Source of the DNA: Dethiobacter sp.
GTDB lineage: Bacteria; Bacillota; Dethiobacteria; Dethiobacterales; Dethiobacteraceae
Length of the DNA stretch: 64,000 bases
Reading direction: 5' to 3'
Assembly (NCBI GenBank): GCA_018335875.1
Contig: JAGXRN010000009.1
Span: forward strand, 1-64,000
The notes under the pieces are model-generated. The model made no database searches, was not told where the DNA came from, and saw nothing but the letters and a program-made list of their open reading frames with translations. Within the stretch, counting starts at the first letter, position 1, and each line of letters opens with the position of its first letter. Positions 58,737-64,000 of the stretch are shown here, piece after piece. The position numbers and the translations under genes are program-made.

Positions 58737-61235
58737 TTAGCCCTGATTATTTGCCGGCACTGCCTCAGCTTTGCTGAAGACAAGCACATCATCCACCACA
58801 TCGACCAAAATGGTGTCGTTGTGGGTGAAAGTACCCCGCAGCATTTTTTCTGAGATTTCATCTTCGATCAATTTCTGGATAACCCTGCGCAGCGGCCTTG
58901 CTCCGTAGGTAGGGTCATATCCTTCTTTTGCCAGCATCATTTTTGCCGCAGTTGTAATCTCCATCCGTAAACCGTAGTCACTAAGGCGCGTTGTGAGTTC
59001 GCGCAGCATTAAATCAACAATTTCTGTCAGATGCTCCTCTGCAAGAGGGTGAAAGACAATAACTTCATCGATTCTGTTGAGGAATTCAGGGCGGAAGGTG
59101 CGCTTCAACTCATCCATCACCTGGCTCTTCATATTTTCATAGGATTTATCATCCACACCGGGCCTGAAGCCAAGCACAGCCTGCTTGCGCAAGTGAGTAG
59201 CGCCAACGTTTGATGTCATTATGATTACAGCATTGCGAAAATCAACAGTACGCCCCTTACCGTCAGTGAGCCTGCCGTCTTCAAGCACCTGCAGCAGTAC
59301 ATTGAACACTTCCGGGTGCGCCTTTTCAATCTCATCAAAGAGGATCACTGAATAAGGCTTGCGCCGCACCTTTTCAGTCAACTGGCCTCCCTCGTCATAC
59401 CCTACATAGCCGGGGGGAGCGCCTACTAAACGCGCGGTGGTATGCTTTTCCATGTATTCCGACATATCAAGACGGACCATGGCATCCTCATCACCAAAAA
59501 GACTCTCCGCCAGGGCTCTGGCCAACTCTGTCTTGCCTACACCGGTAGGGCCGAGGAAGATAAATGAACCTATGGGCCTTTTTGGATCTTTCAATCCGGC
59601 CCTGGCCCTGCGTATAGCCCTTGACACTGCTTTGACAGACTCATCCTGGCCCACAACACGCTGATGCAGGATTGCTTCCATGTTAAGCAGGCGCTCGGTT
59701 TCTTCTTCGGCCAGTTTTTTCACAGGGATACCAGTCCACGCTGCAACGATATGGGCAATGTCATTGGCACCCACAGAGGATTGGTCAGTAACCTTGCGCT
59801 GCTCCCACTCTTTTTTCTGATTCTGCAGTGTTTCTTTAAGCTGCTGTTCCTTGTCACGCAGCTTGGCTGCCAACTCAAATTCCTGGCTGCGTATTGCCGC
59901 CTCTTTTTCATTGCGAAGAGTCTCCAGCCTTTCTTCCAACTCCTTTAAGTCCGGAGGCGCGGTATAGGCTTTAAGGCGCACGCGTGAAGCGGCCTCGTCT
60001 ATTAAATCTATGGCTTTATCAGGTAAAAAGCGGTCGGTGATATAGCGGTCGGATAGCCTGACTGCAGCATCCAGAGCTTCGTCGCTGATCTTTACCCTGT
60101 GATGGGCTTCGTAGCGGTCACGCAGTCCTTTAAGAATATCCAGTGATTCTTCCTTACTTGGCTCGCCCACGGTGATGGGCTGGAAGCGCCTCTCCAGTGC
60201 CGGGTCTCTTTCGATATGCTTTCTGTATTCATCCAAAGTTGTGGCGCCGATGGCCTGCAGTTCTCCGCGGGCCAGTGCGGGCTTAAGGATATTGGAGGCA
60301 TCGATGGCGCCCTCGGCGGCACCGGCGCCAATCAGGGTGTGGAGTTCATCAATGAATACAATCACGTTGCCTGCGCTGCGCAACTCGTCCATTAGCTTGC
60401 GCAACCGCTCCTCAAATTCACCTCGATACTTAGTGCCTGCCACCACGGCAGCCAGTTCGAGGGTCACCACACGCTTATTTTTCAGCGTCTCAGGCACCTT
60501 GGCCTCGATAATCCTCTGTGCAAGCCCCTCCGCAATGGCAGTCTTGCCCACACCGGGTTCACCTATCAGGCAGGGATTGTTTTTTGTGCGCCTGGATAGA
60601 ATCTGTATCACACGCTCTATTTCCAATTCACGGCCAATAACGGGGTCGAGCTTGCCCTCGCGCGCCAGCCGTGTCAAATCACGGCCAAATTGATCCACAG
60701 TGGGTGTTTGCGGCACTGCTTTTCCTGCTTCAACCGGTAATGGCTCGTCACTTGAGCCAAGCAGGCCAAGAACAGACTTGCGAGCCCTTTGCAGGTCAGC
60801 CCCCAGGTTGGTCAGCACCTGGGCGGCAATTCCCTCACCTTCACGTATCAGCCCAAGCAGCAGATGCTCGGTACCCACATAATTATGTCCAAGGTTCTGG
60901 CCTTCTTCAATTGCCAGCTCAATCACCTTCTTGGCGCGCGGTGTATAATTAACCCCTTGGTGGGTGGGACGCTGGTCCGTTTTGCCAAATAACTTCTCTA
61001 CTTCTGAACGTATGCTGTCCAGTTCAACACCCAGTGCAAGCAGAACTTTGGCAGCAATTCCTTCACCTTCTCTGACCAATCCAAGCAAAATGTGTTCAGT
61101 CCCCACAAAACTGTGATTGAAGCGCTTTGCTTCGTCCTGTGCCAGGACAAGAACTTTTTGTGCTCTTTCGGTAAATCTCCCAAACATAAACATTTTATCC
61201 CCTCCTAGATACCGTTTTTTAAACTTTGCCGGCAC
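58737..61235 (-). CDS. clpC: ClpC AAA+ ATPase
   Basis: Clp N-repeats, [18 protein letters not shown]-type segment, [15 protein letters not shown]. Confidence 0.97.
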   Translation of the reverse strand: MPAKFKKRYLGGDKMFMFGRFTERAQKVLVLAQDEAKRFNHSFVGTEHILLGLVREGEGIAAKVLLALGVELDSIRSEVEKLFGKTDQRPTHQGVNYTPRAKKVIELAIEEGQNLGHNYVGTEHLLLGLIREGEGIAAQVLTNLGADLQRARKSVLGLLGSSDEPLPVEAGKAVPQTPTVDQFGRDLTRLAREGKLDPVIGRELEIERVIQILSRRTKNNPCLIGEPGVGKTAIAEGLAQRIIEAKVPETLKNKRVVTLELAAVVAGTKYRGEFEERLRKLMDELRSAGNVIVFIDELHTLIGAGAAEGAIDASNILKPALARGELQAIGATTLDEYRKHIERDPALERRFQPITVGEPSKEESLDILKGLRDRYEAHHRVKISDEALDAAVRLSDRYITDRFLPDKAIDLIDEAASRVRLKAYTAPPDLKELEERLETLRNEKEAAIRSQEFELAAKLRDKEQQLKETLQNQKKEWEQRKVTDQSSVGANDIAHIVAAWTGIPVKKLAEEETERLLNMEAILHQRVVGQDESVKAVSRAIRRARAGLKDPKRPIGSFIFLGPTGVGKTELARALAESLFGDEDAMVRLDMSEYMEKHTTARLVGAPPGYVGYDEGGQLTEKVRRKPYSVILFDEIEKAHPEVFNVLLQVLEDGRLTDGKGRTVDFRNAVIIMTSNVGATHLRKQAVLGFRPGVDDKSYENMKSQVMDELKRTFRPEFLNRIDEVIVFHPLAEEHLTEIVDLMLRELTTRLSDYGLRMEITTAAKMMLAKEGYDPTYGARPLRRVIQKLIEDEISEKMLRGTFTHNDTILVDVVDDVLVFSKAEAVPANNQG

Positions 61236-62328
61236 CCAAACGTTTATTGATTAAGCGGGCTCTTTCCATATCACGCTCTAACCCATCCAGTTCCTTTCCC
61301 GTCCACACCTGGAGACAGGCAGGCTGCAGCATTACCATCAGTTCTTTCATGACACTGCCGTCAACTTCGTCAATCAGCCCGCTGTCGATCCCAAGACGGA
61401 CATCGGACAAAAGCTGCATCGCCTCCTGCGACGACAGTACACGGGCATAGCGCAGTATACCCAGAGCACGGTTTACACGGTCCGCCAGGCGTTCGCGCCC
61501 TTCATTCAAAAGAAGCTGCCTGGCCTGAAATTCCTGCTCAATAACCTGCTTTGTCACACTATAAAGGTTGCGCACAATTTCCACTTCACTCTGTCCCAGT
61601 GTAATCTGGTTGGATATCTGCACCAGGTTGCCCACCATTTCAGACCCTTCTCCATACAGGCCTCTCACTGCCAGGCCAACCTGGGCAATTGCAGCCAGCA
61701 CCCTGTTAATTTGCTTTGTCAGTACCAAAGCCGGCAGGTGAACCATGACCGAGGCACGCAGTCCCGTTCCCACATTTGTCGGGCATACTGTTAAGTAACC
61801 CCAGTTTTCGTCAAAAGCATAGTCAAGTTCCCGCTCAAGCAAATCATCGTAGCTCATGGCCTCCTGGAGCGCCTGTTCCAGCTGCAGCCCCGGCAGCAGG
61901 CACTGAATACGCAGGTGGTCTTCTTCATTGATCATAATGATAACTGCTTCATCCTGCCTCATAAGCACCGCGGAGTTGTGAGGTTCCCTGACAAGAAGCG
62001 GGCTTATAAGGTGTTTTTCTATCAGGACCTGCCGCTGCAGCGGGAGCACATCCTTAACCTGGAAAAAAGCAAAATCAGCAAAATCCCGGTTTTTCTGTTC
62101 ATAGATGCTTTTTACCTGTTTTTGAACTTCTTCAGTTTGGCTGTCGGGAGCAAGATAAGGAAAAGACATATTATTTATGTTTCTGGCCAGGCGTACACGG
62201 CTGCTCAGTACTATTTCACCATCGGGGCCATGTCCGTCCATCCATTTGCTGCTGATTTGTTCATAACCATCAGGCATTGCTCTTCCCACCTTCGTTATCA
62301 AGGCTTGTTTCCAGCTTCCTGATTTCAT
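61219..62328 (-). CDS. mcsB: Protein arginine kinase McsB
   Basis: [38 protein letters not shown]. Confidence 0.95.
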   Translation of the reverse strand: MKSGSWKQALITKVGRAMPDGYEQISSKWMDGHGPDGEIVLSSRVRLARNINNMSFPYLAPDSQTEEVQKQVKSIYEQKNRDFADFAFFQVKDVLPLQRQVLIEKHLISPLLVREPHNSAVLMRQDEAVIIMINEEDHLRIQCLLPGLQLEQALQEAMSYDDLLERELDYAFDENWGYLTVCPTNVGTGLRASVMVHLPALVLTKQINRVLAAIAQVGLAVRGLYGEGSEMVGNLVQISNQITLGQSEVEIVRNLYSVTKQVIEQEFQARQLLLNEGRERLADRVNRALGILRYARVLSSQEAMQLLSDVRLGIDSGLIDEVDGSVMKELMVMLQPACLQVWTGKELDGLERDMERARLINKRLGAGKV

Positions 62329-62803
62329 CGCGTATCCTTGCTGCCTCTTCGAACTCTTCGCGTGTTATACAGGCCTGCAAGTCCCGGCGCAGTACGTCTA
62401 TATCCCGGCGTACCTTAATAATGCCGCCTGTCCTGTGAGGAACCTTCCCCACATGCTGGGCAGAGCCGTGAATGCGTCGGAAAACCGGGAGCAGGCGGTC
62501 TTTAAAAGTGGAGTAGCAGCTGCTGCAGCCAAATCTTCCGATTTGTCCAAACTGGGCATATGTCAGGCCGCAGTTTTCACACTGTACTTTAACCTGAAAC
62601 CCCGGAGTCTGCCCCAGGGAAGGCTCCATACTAAGCAAGCCTGTTAAAAGATTTTGTATGGAAAAAGGCGTAGGAGCGGTAAAACCAAAGTCGCCTTTTT
62701 CGCCGGCACATTGCTCACAAAGGTGGAAGACTTCCTTTTCACCGTTAATTATTTTTGTCAGATGAACAGTAGCCGTCCTTTTTTCACATTCCTGACAAAA
62801 CAA
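62270..62803 (-). CDS. mcsA: McsA (UvrB/UvrC motif protein)
   Basis: MFCQECEKRTATVHLTKI, four CxxC motifs, C-terminal UVR motif. Confidence 0.95.
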   Translation of the reverse strand: MFCQECEKRTATVHLTKIINGEKEVFHLCEQCAGEKGDFGFTAPTPFSIQNLLTGLLSMEPSLGQTPGFQVKVQCENCGLTYAQFGQIGRFGCSSCYSTFKDRLLPVFRRIHGSAQHVGKVPHRTGGIIKVRRDIDVLRRDLQACITREEFEEAARIRDEIRKLETSLDNEGGKSNA

Positions 62804-62818
62804 GTTTATCGCCTCCTG

Positions 62819-63286
62819 CTAAGATTCATGTAGAAGGGCTTCAAGCATTCTGGCCAGCATGGCAGCCCTCAGTCTGCACAAGTTTTCTTCCTCCTGCCGG
62901 GCATCATTGCGCACAGCGGCTTTCATCAGCAGTGACTCACGTCTGGTAATTAATCTTGTGTCTGCAAGCCGCTCCACAAAGTCAATGGCCTCCTGCGGGG
63001 TAATGCCGTCCCGGACCAGGCTGCGCAACAACTCAACCAACTGCACAACCCTTTCACGGTTTAAGTCAAGACGCCTGATGCGCAGGTAGCCTCCGCCGCC
63101 GCGCCTGCTGTCAACCAGGTAGCCGCGCTCCGGAGTAAATCTGGTAGACATCACATAATTTATCTGTGAAGGCACACATTTAAACCGCTCTGCCAATTCT
63201 TTGCGCTGCAGCAGGATGGTAGCACTGGGACTGGCCTCCAACAGGCACTTAATATAGTTTTCTATGGAGTTCACTAAATTACTCAT
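62819..63286 (-). CDS. ctsR: CtsR transcriptional repressor
   Basis: LAERFKCVPSQINYVMSTRFTPERGYLVDSRRGGGGYLRI. Confidence 0.97.
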   Translation of the reverse strand: MSNLVNSIENYIKCLLEASPSATILLQRKELAERFKCVPSQINYVMSTRFTPERGYLVDSRRGGGGYLRIRRLDLNRERVVQLVELLRSLVRDGITPQEAIDFVERLADTRLITRRESLLMKAAVRNDARQEEENLCRLRAAMLARMLEALLHES

Positions 63287-63299
63287 CGCGACCCCTTTG

Positions 63300-63316
63300 T
63301 CTGACCTATTTTGACC
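63300..63316 (-). promoter_or_regulatory. CtsR operator GGTCAAA-ATA-GGTCAGA
   Basis: Matches the tandem heptad CtsR consensus with one substitution, upstream of ctsR. Confidence 0.85.
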
Positions 63317-63496
63317 TTTAAGTTTATTATAGTTTCCTATCCTCTTTTATTCAATAGGATTATTTTACCATGGCAGGGGATAACAGGCCGTTATGAGCAG
63401 AAAATCTTATTTATCTTACAATAACGTATTATTTCATTATCATGCAGAAAAAAAACGCCTCCCGGCGTGATATTTTTATGGCACAAGCGCCCATCG

Positions 63497-64000
63497 CTAT
63501 CTTTGCTGTCTTGGCAGTGAGCAGGTGCCTGTTTCCTCTCCATCCCAGGAAACTTCCAGCATACCCGCGACGCGGAGCAACTGCTGCATCAGGTTATGCG
63601 CGTTGAAGTCACCGGGTATTTTAACTTCAAAGTCAATTGTGATGGTTTCAGCGCCGTATGCTTCCATAAATTCCGTGGATGACAGATTGACATTGGTAAT
63701 GCTCATGCCGTGCTCGCCAAGAACAGTGCCCACACGGCCAAGGAGCCCTGGTTGGTCAACAGCACGTATCCACAGTGACTTTTTGCAGCGCCGCCTGCTC
63801 AGGTATGATTCAACTGAGGAAAGAGAAAAAAGAGAGATAAGCACCAGCACGGTGGCTGCTGCTGCTGCCACGTGGAGCCCAATCCCCACTGCAAGGCCGA
63901 TGCCTGCCACAACCCACAGGCTGGCCGCTGTGGTCAAACCCCGCACAGCACTTCCCTGGCGCATAATTGTACCGGCGCCTAAGAAACCAATACCGCTTAC
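63497..64000 (-). CDS. MgtC/SapB-family protein with C-terminal ACT-like domain, truncated by the window edge
   Basis: Frame stays open to 64000 (VSGIGFLGAGTIMRQGSAVRGLTTAASLWVVAGIGLAVG). Confidence 0.85.
   Translation of the reverse strand, partial: VSGIGFLGAGTIMRQGSAVRGLTTAASLWVVAGIGLAVGIGLHVAAAAATVLVLISLFSLSSVESYLSRRRCKKSLWIRAVDQPGLLGRVGTVLGEHGMSITNVNLSSTEFMEAYGAETITIDFEVKIPGDFNAHNLMQQLLRVAGMLEVSWDGEETGTCSLPRQQR

Overview
Anaerobic-Firmicutes-like chromosomal window, mostly minus-strand genes, read from sequence and the ORF track only (no searches run). Main blocks: (1) 253-7318, MacB/FtsX-type ABC permeases, an ATPase and two DUF2318-like CxxC proteins, resembling the accessory half of P19/Fet iron-uptake loci; (2) 7318-15539, a System I cytochrome c maturation cluster (ccmC/B/A, CcmI-like, ccmH, ccmF, a CxxxY-type ccmE, plus a ccmD-like ORF absent from the track), apparently contiguous with block 1; (3) 15620-19915, a second ABC pair, a BlaI/M56-protease pair and a methyltransferase; (4) 20-30 kb, M23 peptidases, small Cys-rich proteins, and a copA-like P-type ATPase split by an IS630-type element; (5) pyrC-K-D-F-E; (6) a SatD/DUF3307/SatD island flanked by GGGGACGGG-type repeats; (7) cobB, ComK-like, TPR and YhaM-type genes; (8) a Wood-Ljungdahl methyl/carbonyl branch cluster (metF, metV, fused MvhD-type flavoprotein, acsE, acsD, RACo, acsC, acsB, cooS, cooC); (9) ctsR-mcsA-mcsB-clpC and a partial mgtC. 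Strongest unexplained signals: a recurrent palindrome TACTACA-N3-TGTAGTA at seven places, most in promoter or leader positions around the blaI/M56 genes and possibly linking the ccm/DUF2318 genes, an ABC transporter, a methyltransferase and two small Cys-rich membrane proteins into one regulon; and the SatD/DUF3307 island, whose SatD proteins carry class III nucleotidyl-cyclase-like motifs beside a multi-TM partner.
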